Notes: a model not told the origin generated them from the letters alone. 64,000 bases of DNA from Candidatus Thorarchaeota archaeon (GCA_019057475.1 DXJO01000007.1:43192-107191); one strand, 5' to 3'. Positions 7,284 through 17,279 are shown, counted from the first letter of the stretch. A program made the numbers and translations.

Positions 7284-7696
7284 CACCACATCAAGCACGA
7301 ATGTGCCTGAAATAAGAATGAGGATTCTTCTCACAAATGAGCCGCGCTATTGGGAAACGCCGGTGAAACCCCCGAAGACAAAAGGTCGTGAGTTTCGGGT
7401 TCACAGGGGTAGGAAACTCTCAAGTAGAATGGACTGGCAGCCAGACACAGCGAAGAGTACCAAGAAAGGAAGAGAGAAGCCAATAAGGCTCAAGAAGGAT
7501 TATCCTATAATCTGGCGTCGATATCAGACCATACAAGGCTCCAAGAACAACGAGCTTTGGTATTTGATGATGAAGGTCTCATGATGCACCTCGCCGCACT
7601 TGCACTATTAGATTGTGACCACAAGATGTGCTTGAAAACGGTTCAATCTCATTTTGTTCACTGGTACTGTAGGTTGACGGATCAGCCAACTAGGAA
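7284..7696. other. Decayed or non-coding stretch
   Basis: Short open stretches occur in two + frames: 7303-7584, rich in Lys/Arg, and 7557 onward. Neither has a ribosome site or family resemblance, and they overlap in different frames. The pattern suits remnants of a degraded gene next to the transposase scar. I see no RNA gene or clear promoter here. Confidence 0.35.
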
Positions 7697-8041
7697 TTGT
7701 GGGGGAAACATCACAAAGTACTGCACCACCACAGACAGCAGGATGCCACTCAACACGAGCCCCTTTCCCTTCCCAGTGTTGATGTCAGTGAACCAGAGGA
7801 TTGCTTCCACAAGGACCACGATCACCCCACAGATGGAATGTTCGAGGACACAGATGGCTCCCCAACGGGGTTAGACGATTGGCCTATCGAATGGGTTGAC
7901 GTGGAAGAAGAGAAGCACATGCGAGATATGAGATCATGGACCTGTCCCAAATGTTGGGCATCCCTCCTGCCTGACCTTGTTGAATCCATTTTGGCGGGTA
8001 GAACTGGGTCCTGTCCATTCTGTGGCACCACCCTTGGTTGA
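7697..8041 (+). CDS. Possible small zinc-ribbon protein (perhaps a gene fragment)
   Basis: The last ~30 residues form a neat zinc ribbon, CPKCWASLLPDLVESI followed by CPFCGTTLG, a C-terminal ribbon type frequent in archaeal small proteins. Upstream is an acidic linker, and before it a His-rich stretch that does not look like a folded domain. Start candidates are the ATG at 7697 and the ATG near 7838; neither has a good ribosome site. Since upstream sequence in other frames is also partly open, this may be the surviving 3' end of a longer gene. Confidence 0.4.
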   Translation: MWGKHHKVLHHHRQQDATQHEPLSLPSVDVSEPEDCFHKDHDHPTDGMFEDTDGSPTGLDDWPIEWVDVEEEKHMRDMRSWTCPKCWASLLPDLVESILAGRTGSCPFCGTTLG

Positions 8042-8322
8042 GCAATGCATAGATTGCTATTAGATTAAGGCCACGCTGAAAAAGGGAACCGTTTATGTTT
8101 ACTGGGTCAAGAAGTAGTTCTCCTACACTACAACGTCACATGTGAGTGAAGGCTGGGTGAAAAAATAAATCGCAAGAGTATTAGACCAAGAGACCCTTGA
8201 CAACAAATACTGACTCTCTGGGCCAGTGTTTCAGTGACACACGAAGTTCTCCATGAACAAACATATTACAGACCATCTTGCGAACCAATGACATACAAAC
8301 CATCAACGAGAGGTTGTTAACG

Positions 8323-9204
8323 ATGGAGATAAAGAAGATAGCAGTTCTCGGAGCGGGTCAGATGGGCAACGGCATAGCCCAAGTCTGCGCACAGGCCGGC
8401 TACGAAGTCACTATGCGAGACATCGCACAGAAGTTCTTGGATGGTGGCATGGCCACAATAAAGAAGAACCTAGAGAGAGGTCTCAAGAAGGGGAAAATCA
8501 CTCAGGAAGAGGTTGACGCGGTTCTTGGCAGAATTAAACCAGTTCTTGAGATGAAGGATGCTGTGAAGGACGCGGACCTCATCATTGAGGCCATTCCAGA
8601 GATTGTGAAGCTTAAGCTCGATACTTGGAAGGAGGTCGACGAACTGGCTCCCAAAGAGGCGTACTTGGCATCCAACACGTCGAGCATCAGCATCACACAG
8701 ATGGCTGCTGCAACAAAGAGGCCTGAGAAGTTCGTGGGTTGTCATTTCTTCAACCCAGTTCCAGTGATGGGTCTCATAGAGATCATCAAAGGCGCCGCAA
8801 CGAATGACGAATCTGTCGAGGTCATAAAGCGGCTTGCCAAGAAGCTGAACAAGCAGACTGTGATTGTCAATGAAGCACCCGGCTTTGCAGTAAACCGCCT
8901 GCTAGTCCCAGCAATCAATGAAGCGATATTCGCAATCCAAGAGGGAGTCACCACGGTTGAGGACATGGACCTCTCAATCAAGCTTGGGCTGAACTGGCCG
9001 ATGGGTCCGCTCACCTTGGCAGACTTCGTAGGTCTGGACACTCTGCTGTACATAAGCGACTACTTCGTCGACGAATTCAAGGACAGCAAGTACAGAGCAC
9101 CGGCTCTACTGAGGAAGATGGTGCGCGCAGGATGGATGGGACGAAAGACCCGGAAGGGCTTCTACGATTATTCCGGTGAAAAGCCCGTACCTCAGCGTTT
9201 CTAG
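8323..9204 (+). CDS. 3-hydroxyacyl-CoA (3-hydroxybutyryl-CoA) dehydrogenase
   Basis: This enzyme oxidises 3-hydroxyacyl-CoA to 3-ketoacyl-CoA with NAD(P)+, or runs in reverse, in fatty-acid or butanoate metabolism. The 293-residue protein has the N-terminal Rossmann motif AVLGAGQMGNGIAQ, the catalytic-loop SNTSS, the active-site His in GCHFFNPVPVM, the helix NEAPGFAVNRLL, and the C-terminal dimerisation domain with GPLTLADFVGLDT. The length matches stand-alone HBD enzymes. The ATG at 8323 follows GAGAGGT by eight bases; an in-frame start at 8278 would add 15 atypical residues. A TATA-like ACATATTA near 8260 fits a short leader. No acyl-CoA partner genes adjoin it. Confidence 0.92.
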   Translation: MEIKKIAVLGAGQMGNGIAQVCAQAGYEVTMRDIAQKFLDGGMATIKKNLERGLKKGKITQEEVDAVLGRIKPVLEMKDAVKDADLIIEAIPEIVKLKLDTWKEVDELAPKEAYLASNTSSISITQMAAATKRPEKFVGCHFFNPVPVMGLIEIIKGAATNDESVEVIKRLAKKLNKQTVIVNEAPGFAVNRLLVPAINEAIFAIQEGVTTVEDMDLSIKLGLNWPMGPLTLADFVGLDTLLYISDYFVDEFKDSKYRAPALLRKMVRAGWMGRKTRKGFYDYSGEKPVPQRF

Positions 9205-9214
9205 TTCAGGTCGA

Positions 9215-9266
9215 GGGTTGTGTGGACACCTGCAGGAAACCACAACACCCTCCCTTACTCTTTTTC
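9215..9266 (+). terminator. Probable terminator after the dehydrogenase gene
   Basis: GTTGTG (9217-9222) pairs with CACAAC (9241-9246), and a CCTGCAGG palindrome sits in the loop. A pyrimidine tract with a run of five T follows (9250-9270). It lies just after the stop codon at 9204. Confidence 0.4.
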
Positions 9267-9317
9267 TTCGTCAAGATTAATTAGTGCAGTTCAACAGAAT
9301 CATTGATAGTGCCCAGG

Positions 9318-10160
9318 ATGAAGCATGAAGAGAGTGAGTACATCGGATATGATGGAACCAGAATGTTCATGCATGTCTGGCTCCCCAGTCGCGAGAGACC
9401 TCGTGCTCTGCTAGTCGCAATACACGGACTAGGCAGCCACGGAGGAGGCTTGCAGGGCATTGGTGAGTATTTCGCAGAGAAAGGTTTGGCCGTCTTCGCG
9501 CCGGACATGAGGGGCTTCGGTCACTATTCCGGTTTGAAAGGCCATGTCATGAACTTCGATGAGTTTACCGAAGACCTGCAGAACATCATCATGCAAGTCA
9601 AAGACCGTTTCCTCAACACGCTCACATTCCTCTATGGAATATCATTGGGCGGCCTCCATGTGATAAGATACGTAGCGAGATATCCAAAAATGGTCGATGG
9701 ATTGATGCTCACTTGCCCTGCAGTGTCTGAAACCCTAGATATTCCACTGGGCACGAGGATACTTGCTGAGCTGCTGTCTGTGCTGAATGTGAAGAAGTAC
9801 TTCTCAAACCTTGGCAGTCACGAAGATGGCACGCGTTCTCCCGAAGTGGTAAAAAGGCATGAAGAGGATCCTCTACGATTCGAATCTGTTACACCCCGAT
9901 TCGGCATCTCCGGCCTAAAGGCCTCCAAGGATGCATTCCATGCTGCACCACAAATTACGTTGCCAATTCTTGTTCAACAAGCAGGCGATGACAAGCTAGT
10001 GTCACCGGAGAAGAGCAAGACATTCTTTGACAATCTCAAGTCCGAGGACAAGACCTGGCGACTCTACGAAGGCCTCTATCACGAACTTCCCGAAGAGCCG
10101 GAGAAGGCCATGGTTCTAGGAGACATGAACGCTTGGCTTGAGAAGAGGCTGCCTAGATAG
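9318..10160 (+). CDS. Alpha/beta hydrolase, monoacylglycerol-lipase type, copy 1
   Basis: This serine hydrolase of about 280 residues resembles monoglyceride lipase/lysophospholipase. The nucleophile elbow is GISLGG (Ser between the glycines), the acid is in QQAGDDKLVSPE, and the His is in LYEGLYHELPEEP. The oxyanion-side HGLGSHGG and the DMRGFGHYSG segment are also typical. The ATG at 9318 is chosen because the protein then opens MKHEESEYIGYDG, matching MKTEESEYIGYDG in the next gene. It has no signal peptide, so it acts in the cytoplasm or at the membrane face. It is followed 62 bases later by its paralog in the same direction, a tandem duplication. The exact ester substrate is unknown. Confidence 0.88.
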   Translation: MKHEESEYIGYDGTRMFMHVWLPSRERPRALLVAIHGLGSHGGGLQGIGEYFAEKGLAVFAPDMRGFGHYSGLKGHVMNFDEFTEDLQNIIMQVKDRFLNTLTFLYGISLGGLHVIRYVARYPKMVDGLMLTCPAVSETLDIPLGTRILAELLSVLNVKKYFSNLGSHEDGTRSPEVVKRHEEDPLRFESVTPRFGISGLKASKDAFHAAPQITLPILVQQAGDDKLVSPEKSKTFFDNLKSEDKTWRLYEGLYHELPEEPEKAMVLGDMNAWLEKRLPR

Positions 10161-10222
10161 GAGTTGCACTGAGTCCACAAGACAAATAGCGGGGGAAGCA
10201 CTCTACCAGAGGGGTGGTCACA

Positions 10223-11062
10223 ATGAAGACTGAAGAGAGTGAATATATTGGATATGATGGAACAAAGATGTTCCTTCGCGCCTGGCTTCCTGACGCTGAA
10301 CCGCGTGCGCTTGTGATAGGGATTCATGGACTCGGATCACACAGCGGCCTGATGTCGTTCCACGGTGAGAATTTCGCGGCGAAGGGTATGGCATTCTTCG
10401 CACCGGACCTGCGGGGTTTTGGCAACAATCCGGGTTTGAAGGGGCATGTCGAGAAATTCGATGATTACATAGAAGACATGAACAGCCTAGTTACACAGCT
10501 CAAGGACAGAATGTCGGACAAACCTACTTACATGTTTGGCCATTCTCTTGGGGGTTTGCATGTCATCAGATACGCCGCCACATATCCGGATGAGCTTGAT
10601 GGGATTATTATTCCGTGTCCTGCTGTTTCCGAGAGGTTAGAGATAAGTGCGGGGCTTAGGATCATGGCAAATCTTCTCTCCAAACTCAATATCAAGAAGA
10701 CCTTCAACAACGGTCTCAATTTCAATCTGCTTTCACGAAACCCAGAGGTTGTTAGGCGAAATCGGGAAGACCCGCTTAGAGTGGACGATGTGACTCCGCG
10801 CTTCGCCACTGAGGGACTAGCAGCTCGCGTGGAAGGAGCCAAACTGGGTCCGAAGATCACACTGCCGGTTTTAGAGCAACAAGCAGGGGATGACCTCATA
10901 CTTATTCCGGAGGAGAACAAGGCGTTCTTCGACACAATAGCCTCCTCTGACAAGACATTCAGGCTCTATCCGGGTTTCTACCATGACCCCTTCGAGGAAC
11001 CAGGCGGGGAAGAGCTCGTTGCAGACATGTTCTCCTGGCTTGAAGAGAGGCTGCCGTCGTAG
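10223..11062 (+). CDS. Alpha/beta hydrolase, monoacylglycerol-lipase type, copy 2
   Basis: This 279-residue paralog of the preceding hydrolase is collinear throughout. The triad motifs are FGHSLGGLHVIRY (Ser), QQAGDDLILIPEE (Asp) and LYPGFYHDPFEEP (His). HGLGSHSG and DLRGFGNNPG match the first copy's positions. The ATG at 10223 has GGGGTGG about ten bases upstream. Differences concentrate in the cap region (about residues 130-200), which suggests the two copies differ in substrate rather than being redundant. It ends 9 bases before the convergent P-type ATPase gene. Confidence 0.88.
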   Translation: MKTEESEYIGYDGTKMFLRAWLPDAEPRALVIGIHGLGSHSGLMSFHGENFAAKGMAFFAPDLRGFGNNPGLKGHVEKFDDYIEDMNSLVTQLKDRMSDKPTYMFGHSLGGLHVIRYAATYPDELDGIIIPCPAVSERLEISAGLRIMANLLSKLNIKKTFNNGLNFNLLSRNPEVVRRNREDPLRVDDVTPRFATEGLAARVEGAKLGPKITLPVLEQQAGDDLILIPEENKAFFDTIASSDKTFRLYPGFYHDPFEEPGGEELVADMFSWLEERLPS

Positions 11063-11071
11063 CCCGTCAAG

Positions 11072-13906
11072 CTATGTGATAGTTTCGGCAGCAGCTGCAA
11101 GTTTCTCTTCCTTGTGGTGACCAAACAGAATGTGAGGCGGTATCAAAAGCGCCGGTATGCATGCAAGAATAATCACTACCCAGTCCAGCGGATTTAGCGG
11201 AACACACTGGAACAAGACCGCCACAAATGGCACGTAAATGGTAACCAGAGTCAATACAAATGAGAACATAACCGCAATCATCAGCGCCTTCGATCCGGTG
11301 ATGTGGGTCTTCCAGACAGGATGGTACTCATCCCGACAGTTCCATACGAAAAGCAGTTCAAAGAAGACAACACTTGCGAAAACTGTTGTACGTGCATGCG
11401 TTAACACATAATCCCAAGTCAAACCAGTAACACTTGACACATCTGTAGCCCAGTTCACCACGGGTCCAGTAAGACCAGGAATCCAACCACCGTAGACAGT
11501 CAGAGACCAGAAGAATGCCGTAGCTGAAGCTAGGAATGCCACAAATCCAGCCACAAGGATGAAAGACATCATGCCTCGGTCCATCATCTTTTTGCCAGGT
11601 TTCCTTGGAGGCCGATTCATCACGCCCGTCTCAGGAGGGTCGACCCCCAGAGCCAGAGCAGGAAATCCGTCAGTGGCAAGATTCAACCAGAGTATCTGAA
11701 TTGCAGTGATTGGCAAGGGCAGACCAATCATTATTATTGTGAAGATGAGGAACACCTCGTCGAAGTTGGCCGCCAGCAAAAAGCGGACGAATTTGCGGAT
11801 GTTGGAATAGATCTCCCTACCCTTCTCAACAGCTGAAACAATAGTTGCGAAATTGTCGTCAACCAGTATAACGTCAGAGGCTTCCTTCGTTACATCAGCT
11901 CCCCGTATTCCCATCGCGATTCCTACATCTGCGGCCTTTACGGCAGGAGCGTCATTGACACCGTCCCCAGTCATGGCAACGACTTGATTATGACCTTTGA
12001 GCGCCTCGACGATACGTAGTTTGTGTTCGGGAGCTACTCTTGCATAGACGCTGCATGTATCAACAATGGCGTTAAACTCCTCGTCAGTCATATCATCAAT
12101 CATGGCCCCGGTGATGACTTGACCATCACGTTCAATGAGACCGACTTCATGGGCAATGGCCCGTGCCGTGAGTTCGTGGTCGCCCGTTATCATGATTGGA
12201 CGAATTCCCGCCTTTGCGCATGTAGCCATCGCTTCAAGAACCTCATCGCGCGGTGGGTCAATCATTCCCTGAAGCCCAACAAATACAAGGTCCTTCTCTA
12301 CCTCCTCGGGTTCCCAATCGGGAATTTCGTGATCGAGGTCCCTGTAGGCGAAAGCTAAAATCCGGAGGGCCTTCGCAGCGAAACTGGCGACTGCTTCGAG
12401 GATGCTCTCGCGCTCATTCTCCTCCAATGGTCTAACAGTGCCATTCTCGTAGATGCGACTACAGAGGGACAAGAGGACCTCTGGAGCACCCTTGGAAAAC
12501 GCCGTTAGGCTTTCTTCGGGACCCTTGCAGATGGATGTCATCCTCTTCCTGGCTGAGTCGAAAGAAATCTCTGTTATCTCCGTATACGTATTCCACGTTT
12601 GATCGTATGGTACACCAGCCTTCTCCGCCACCACCAATAGAGATCCCTCGGTCGGATCGCCTACAATGGTCCAATCACCTGCGCCCGACAGATCTTTCTG
12701 AAGCAAGGCGTTGCTGCAGAGCTGACCTATCTCGATTAGCTTGATGACGTGAGGGTCTTGATGAACGTCAAACTCCTTGTCTTCTTGGAAGAACTGCCCT
12801 TCCTTGTTATACCCGACGCCTGTAACGTCGATAGTCATCCCATTGCTGAAGAAATTCGTCACTGTCATTTCATTCTTGGTGATGGTCCCTGTCTTATCAG
12901 AAGCAATGACAGTTGTAGAGCCTAGGGTTTCGACAGACGGGAGTCTACGGACAATTGCATTTCTCTGAACCATTCGCTGAACTCCGATGGCAAGCGTTAT
13001 GGTAACAACCGCAGGGAGCCCCTCGGGGATGGCCGAGACTGCAAGGGCGATTGCCGTCAGAAGCTCCTCCATCAGCCCGCCTACATTGCGAAGTATCTCT
13101 GCAGCGAAAACGATAACAACTAGTATGATCACAATGATTCCCAGCTTCTTCCCCAGGTCTTCAAGGTCATACTGGAGAGGAGTCATGTCCTTCTCGCTCT
13201 CTTGAACCATCTCGGCGATTTTGCCAAACTCAGTATTCATTCCAGTTGCTGTGACAACAGCTCGGCCCTTGCCGGACACGATGGTAGTGCCAGAGAATAC
13301 CATGTTGGTCATGTCAGCTATTATCGGGTTGTGAAGATGAATTGGGTCGTCAATCTTACGTACTGCCATCGATTCACCGGTGAGAACTGCTTCGTCTACG
13401 CCGAATCCAACAGCATAGACGACCCTGCCATCCGCAGGAACGCGGGCTCCTGACTCAAGCGCTACTACATCACCCGGGACCAATTCTTTCGAGTCGATCT
13501 CTATCCACAGGCCATCTCTCATGACAAGGGCTCGCGGTGCAGCCATCTCTTTGAGAGCCTCAAGCGCCTGCTCCGACTTATACTCCTGGACAAAACCAAA
13601 TACTGAATTGAAGACGACAATCGCAGAGATCACGATTGCGTCAATGAGCCCATGACCCCCATCATCGCCGAACATTGATGCGAAAACGGAGATGACTATG
13701 GCAACTAGAAGGATAATGACCATGGGGTCAGTGAACTGTCGCAGGAACATTCGGAGGGGGCTGATTCGGCCAATGGCGATTAGCTCATTGTACCCATGGG
13801 TCTCAAGACGTGTCTGCGCCTCGGAACTGGAGATTCCGTCCATCGTGGTGTCAAGATGTTTAATTGCGTACTCGACGTCGTTGCTGTGCCACTCATGTTC
13901 GGACAT
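11072..13906 (-). CDS. P-type cation ATPase, Ca2+ (type II) class
   Basis: This 944-residue membrane pump moves cations, most likely Ca2+, using ATP. It has the N-terminal cation-ATPase domain (about 1-70), the actuator TGES (about 176), the membrane IPEGLP motif (about 293-298) typical of SERCA/PMR1-like pumps, phosphorylated Asp337 in ASDKTGTIT, a nucleotide-binding domain, and the hinge MTGDGVNDAPAVKAADVGIA. About ten transmembrane helices are visible, with a C-terminal cation-ATPase domain. The length is normal. The ATG at 13906 opens MSEHEWHSNDVEYA. No regulator or accessory gene adjoins it. The ion is inferred from the subfamily-like motifs; Na+ or K+ relatives are possible. Confidence 0.93.
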   Translation of the reverse strand: MSEHEWHSNDVEYAIKHLDTTMDGISSSEAQTRLETHGYNELIAIGRISPLRMFLRQFTDPMVIILLVAIVISVFASMFGDDGGHGLIDAIVISAIVVFNSVFGFVQEYKSEQALEALKEMAAPRALVMRDGLWIEIDSKELVPGDVVALESGARVPADGRVVYAVGFGVDEAVLTGESMAVRKIDDPIHLHNPIIADMTNMVFSGTTIVSGKGRAVVTATGMNTEFGKIAEMVQESEKDMTPLQYDLEDLGKKLGIIVIILVVIVFAAEILRNVGGLMEELLTAIALAVSAIPEGLPAVVTITLAIGVQRMVQRNAIVRRLPSVETLGSTTVIASDKTGTITKNEMTVTNFFSNGMTIDVTGVGYNKEGQFFQEDKEFDVHQDPHVIKLIEIGQLCSNALLQKDLSGAGDWTIVGDPTEGSLLVVAEKAGVPYDQTWNTYTEITEISFDSARKRMTSICKGPEESLTAFSKGAPEVLLSLCSRIYENGTVRPLEENERESILEAVASFAAKALRILAFAYRDLDHEIPDWEPEEVEKDLVFVGLQGMIDPPRDEVLEAMATCAKAGIRPIMITGDHELTARAIAHEVGLIERDGQVITGAMIDDMTDEEFNAIVDTCSVYARVAPEHKLRIVEALKGHNQVVAMTGDGVNDAPAVKAADVGIAMGIRGADVTKEASDVILVDDNFATIVSAVEKGREIYSNIRKFVRFLLAANFDEVFLIFTIIMIGLPLPITAIQILWLNLATDGFPALALGVDPPETGVMNRPPRKPGKKMMDRGMMSFILVAGFVAFLASATAFFWSLTVYGGWIPGLTGPVVNWATDVSSVTGLTWDYVLTHARTTVFASVVFFELLFVWNCRDEYHPVWKTHITGSKALMIAVMFSFVLTLVTIYVPFVAVLFQCVPLNPLDWVVIILACIPALLIPPHILFGHHKEEKLAAAAETIT

Positions 13907-14082
13907 GCTATGCGCTCCGAGGTCTAGTCAGATTGCAGACCTTTGCTAGGTGAGGTGCGGCAAATATTCGATAGAAATACCTTTCGGCATAGACTGGCCC
14001 CTTCAATCCATTCCTCTGACGAAAGGATTAAGAGATTGCCAGAACACGCAGCCGACCGGTTCCAGAAGAAAGGTGACTAGAT

Positions 14083-14679
14083 ATGAGTGAGAAGTCCAAG
14101 TTCAGCTTCAAGTGCCTTGAACAGAAATGCGACACAAAGGCATGCCACATTCGAGCGCGCATCAATGTCACCATGGGTGATATCGCAAGATGGACAAGCC
14201 AGAACTACCTTTCTCAGATCATACCTGGTATAACTCTGAGCATGCCATCCAATGAAAACGAACCTCTTGCTCTTACTACTCTTCGGAAGCCCTTGGAGAG
14301 CGACCCAGAGCAGACTGCATGCATCTTCTACCATGAGGAGTCAAACGGGTGCACAATAAGGTATTCGCGACCAATCTCCTGCAGAGCATTCCCACTTGAA
14401 TACAACGGCGAGAAGTACTTCTTGAGCGATAAGAACTGTCCCGGTGTTGGGGAAGGAGAAGTCAACAAGGACGCCTTGAAGGAGGTAAGAGACCTTGCCG
14501 AACAAGAGTACAGGGAGAAAATCGAAACGCTAGCGGCCTTGCCAGGCGTCTACTCCATCTTTATGGGAATGATGATAAGACAGTCCGCAGAGGCAATGAA
14601 GGACTTGTCAGAAGACGATAAGAAGCACATTGAAGACATCATGTCCAAACCATCGGAAGATGAGAAGCATGACGAATGA
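14083..14679 (+). CDS. YkgJ-type cysteine-cluster protein
   Basis: This 198-residue protein of the YkgJ family binds an Fe-S or metal centre through scattered cysteines. Visible are the N-terminal FKCLEQKCDTKACHI, the central ACIFYHEESNGCTIRYSRPI with the following SCRAFP, and a late NCPG. The arrangement C-x4-C-x4-C ... C-x10-C-x8-C is the family's hallmark. Many members are uncharacterised, and some are thought to act in Fe-S or methylation chemistry. GGTGA lies six bases before the ATG. The C-terminus is charged and helical. It converges on the peptidase gene that ends 11 bases away. Confidence 0.8.
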   Translation: MSEKSKFSFKCLEQKCDTKACHIRARINVTMGDIARWTSQNYLSQIIPGITLSMPSNENEPLALTTLRKPLESDPEQTACIFYHEESNGCTIRYSRPISCRAFPLEYNGEKYFLSDKNCPGVGEGEVNKDALKEVRDLAEQEYREKIETLAALPGVYSIFMGMMIRQSAEAMKDLSEDDKKHIEDIMSKPSEDEKHDE

Positions 14680-14681
14680 CC

Positions 14682-14707
14682 ATTCAGATTTATACATCAA
14701 TCTGAAT
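14682..14707. terminator. Inverted repeat between convergent genes
   Basis: ATTCAGAT (14682-14689) and ATCTGAAT (14700-14707) form a perfect 8-bp stem with a 10-base loop. It lies between the stops of two convergent genes and overlaps the end of the minus-strand one. A bidirectional terminator or processing hairpin is plausible. Confidence 0.4.
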
Positions 14708-15799
14708 TAGGTTCCTTGGCGAGTAGGTCAACACCTCAGGTCCGCCGTCCTTCACGCAAACCAGGTCTTCTACCCTGATTCCGAACTTACCTTCCAGGTA
14801 TATGCCAGGCTCAACACTGTGAGTCATGCCCACTCTGAGTTCACACGGATTCCCTCGAACGAGATAAGGCGGTTCATGTACTTCGATGCCAATACCGTGT
14901 CCCAGTCGGTGCGTGAAGTACTCGCCATATCCGGACTCTTCGATTATGCGGCGCGCAATGCCGTCGGCTTTGCCGCAGGCAAGTCCGGGGGCTATCTTCT
15001 CAATGGCAGTCTGTTCAGCCTCCAACACTACAGAGTGGACCCGGTTCTGTTCGTCCGTGGGTTCACCAACAACTCCTACTCGAGTCATGTCAGTGTTATA
15101 GCCACCTATTGAACAACCGCAATCCAAGAGAACGATATCGTGCGTAGTCAACTCTCTGAGAGAGGGATGAGCATGGGGGAGGGCACTATTCTCCCCAAAC
15201 TGAACTGCTGCGAATGTTGGCTTGGCGCCTAGACGAACTATCTCATTTTGAACTATCTGCTTCATCTCCATCTCAGCCATTCCCAGCTGTGCCTTACTGA
15301 ATGCCAGCATGACTGCGTCATCAATAATTCGCCCTGCCTTCTTGATGAGGTCAAGTTCTGCTTGACTCTTGATGAGTCGCATCTCACCAAGATAGGGAGT
15401 CAGCGATACAGCACTCTTGAACCCCCCAATAGATTTCTCAAGCGACCAGTATACGCCAAGGGGCAGACTGTTATCAAGAAGAACCGAGTAGCCTGATGTC
15501 TTTGAACTGAGTGTTTGTGAGATTAGCGAGTATGGGCTTTCCTCTTCCTCCCAAGGCAGAATCTCGTTAATCCAAGTCCCACTTGAGAGGTTGGAAACCT
15601 CAAATGCGGGAGCTATCATCTTGGGCACATCATCCGCTGTAAGAAGCAAACCAACAAGACGTTCACGCATCTCCAGATCCAGACCTGTGAGATACTGAAA
15701 GGCTGGCGAAGGCGTGAGAAACACAAAATCCGAATCAGTCTCCCGGATATGGTTTCTGATTCGATCCACTCTCTTCTGAAAGACCTTGTCTTCGAGCAT
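14690..15799 (-). CDS. M24 metallopeptidase (Xaa-Pro dipeptidase type)
   Basis: This cytoplasmic enzyme of 369 residues probably removes an N-terminal residue before proline. It has an N-terminal creatinase-like domain (about 1-130) and a C-terminal pita-bread domain. The metal ligands are visible: Asp in VLLDCGCSIGGYNTDMTR (two Asp), His in HRLGHGIGIEVHEPP, Glu in HSVEPGIYLEG and Glu in GIRVEDLVCV. The length and two-domain plan match archaeal Xaa-Pro dipeptidases rather than methionine aminopeptidase, which lacks the N-terminal domain. The ATG at 15799 has no strong ribosome site. It is a single gene with no operon partner. Confidence 0.9.
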   Translation of the reverse strand: MLEDKVFQKRVDRIRNHIRETDSDFVFLTPSPAFQYLTGLDLEMRERLVGLLLTADDVPKMIAPAFEVSNLSSGTWINEILPWEEEESPYSLISQTLSSKTSGYSVLLDNSLPLGVYWSLEKSIGGFKSAVSLTPYLGEMRLIKSQAELDLIKKAGRIIDDAVMLAFSKAQLGMAEMEMKQIVQNEIVRLGAKPTFAAVQFGENSALPHAHPSLRELTTHDIVLLDCGCSIGGYNTDMTRVGVVGEPTDEQNRVHSVVLEAEQTAIEKIAPGLACGKADGIARRIIEESGYGEYFTHRLGHGIGIEVHEPPYLVRGNPCELRVGMTHSVEPGIYLEGKFGIRVEDLVCVKDGGPEVLTYSPRNLIQIDV

Positions 15800-15938
15800 A
15801 TATCAGCTCTCTCTACGCTTCACACGAGAAGTGACCAAGCAGATAATGCTGACGGTCTGTATCTTCAAGCTGGTTTCCTAAGACCTAGAGTTAATAGGGG
15901 AGATGTCTGACCGAGGGTCTACTTCGGGAAGGTTACTC

Positions 15939-17279
15939 ATGGAGCAGGATGCAACTCAACAACGCACCAAGAAGCTTCCGCCAAGAGCATACCTCCTAGG
16001 ATCGCTGCTGAGTTCTGCTCAGGGCATGTATGCTCCGTTCATGATGACATACTTGATTGACATGAATGCCAGTTTTACTGAGTTGGGAGCTTTCCGCAGC
16101 GTGGGCAACATTGCGCCTGCCATACTGCAGCCAGCATGGGGCGCTGGTTCTGACAAGGTAGGGCACAGGAACCTATTCGTGGCGTTTGGTAGTCTAACTG
16201 GGCTTCTCACGGTGTATCTGTTCCTCTGGGCCAAGACACCATTTGAGATGATTATCCTTTACGCAATTCAATCCATGCTTTTCAGCATTCAAATACCAAC
16301 TTGGCTCTCCCTTGTGGGCAGCTTCATTGATGAAGACAAGAGAGGCAATGAACTAGGGCGTCTCGAAATGATCACTCGATTGACCGCTCTTGTCGCCACG
16401 TTAGTGTCCGGATTCCTCATCGGACTAGAGGGCATGGTCACCTTGCTACGAAATACGCTGGGCGGAGTGGGAGTTATTCTTTTGCCCCCATCAGAAGCAC
16501 TGGGTGAGCCATACTACCTTTCGTTTTATCTTACTGCCATTCTGGGTATCGTAGCTGCGCTGATTTCAATCACAATCCATGAGAAGCCACTTGACAAGGT
16601 CAAGAAGAGAGAGTTTCCACCAATCATCCGGTTACTCAGGAAACCCGGAGACTTTAGGAGATTTTGTCTTGTCACCATATTATTCTCATTTGCCATGGCC
16701 ATGTCGTGGCCGTATTTCACCGTGATTCTGTATGGTAGGCTAGGGGCTACACATTTTGGTGTAGGAATTGCATCAGCAATAATGGCCCTAAGCGTCATTG
16801 TATTTACCGTTCCATTTGGACGCCTCAGTGACCGAATAGGTAGAAAACCCCTAATCGTCTTTGGGCGCGGCATTCTCTTCCTTGTTCCATTACTCTATGC
16901 CTTCGCACCGAATGTATACTGGATTTATGCAGCCAACACAATTGCAGGTATCTCCATGGCGTCATCATGGAATGCACTCACAGCATACATCTATGACATT
17001 GCACCGGAGGAAGAAAGAGGGGCGCATTTGTCGGTCTACAATATGTTCATTGGAATTGTCTTTCTTTCAGGCTCGCTTGTAGCGGGAGTGCTCGGTGACG
17101 TCATTGGGGTTTTCATGGAGGAATACGCAGTCGCATTCACGATGCTAGTGGCAAGCGGAGTGCTAAGGTTTGTGGCTTCATTTTTCTACCTGCTGCTCCG
17201 AGAGCCTCGGGACTACACATCCAACTTCTGGGCAGAACTGAGAGGATTTGTTCACAGGGAGAGACTTGATTATCCGTAG
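15939..17279 (+). CDS. MFS transporter (third in the window)
   Basis: This major facilitator protein of about 446 residues has twelve hydrophobic helices. It shows the loop motifs WGAGSDKVGHRN after helix 2 and FGRLSDRIGRKPLIV after helix 8, the standard MFS motif A in both halves. It is not a close paralog of the tandem pair at 2-5 kb. The ATG at 15939 has GGAAGG about six bases upstream. A longer frame from the ATG at 15903 adds 12 polar residues, with a GGGGAG too close to that ATG to act as its ribosome site, though a leaderless start there is possible. The substrate is unknown. A PadR/HAAS regulatory pair follows. Confidence 0.87.
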   Translation: MEQDATQQRTKKLPPRAYLLGSLLSSAQGMYAPFMMTYLIDMNASFTELGAFRSVGNIAPAILQPAWGAGSDKVGHRNLFVAFGSLTGLLTVYLFLWAKTPFEMIILYAIQSMLFSIQIPTWLSLVGSFIDEDKRGNELGRLEMITRLTALVATLVSGFLIGLEGMVTLLRNTLGGVGVILLPPSEALGEPYYLSFYLTAILGIVAALISITIHEKPLDKVKKREFPPIIRLLRKPGDFRRFCLVTILFSFAMAMSWPYFTVILYGRLGATHFGVGIASAIMALSVIVFTVPFGRLSDRIGRKPLIVFGRGILFLVPLLYAFAPNVYWIYAANTIAGISMASSWNALTAYIYDIAPEEERGAHLSVYNMFIGIVFLSGSLVAGVLGDVIGVFMEEYAVAFTMLVASGVLRFVASFFYLLLREPRDYTSNFWAELRGFVHRERLDYP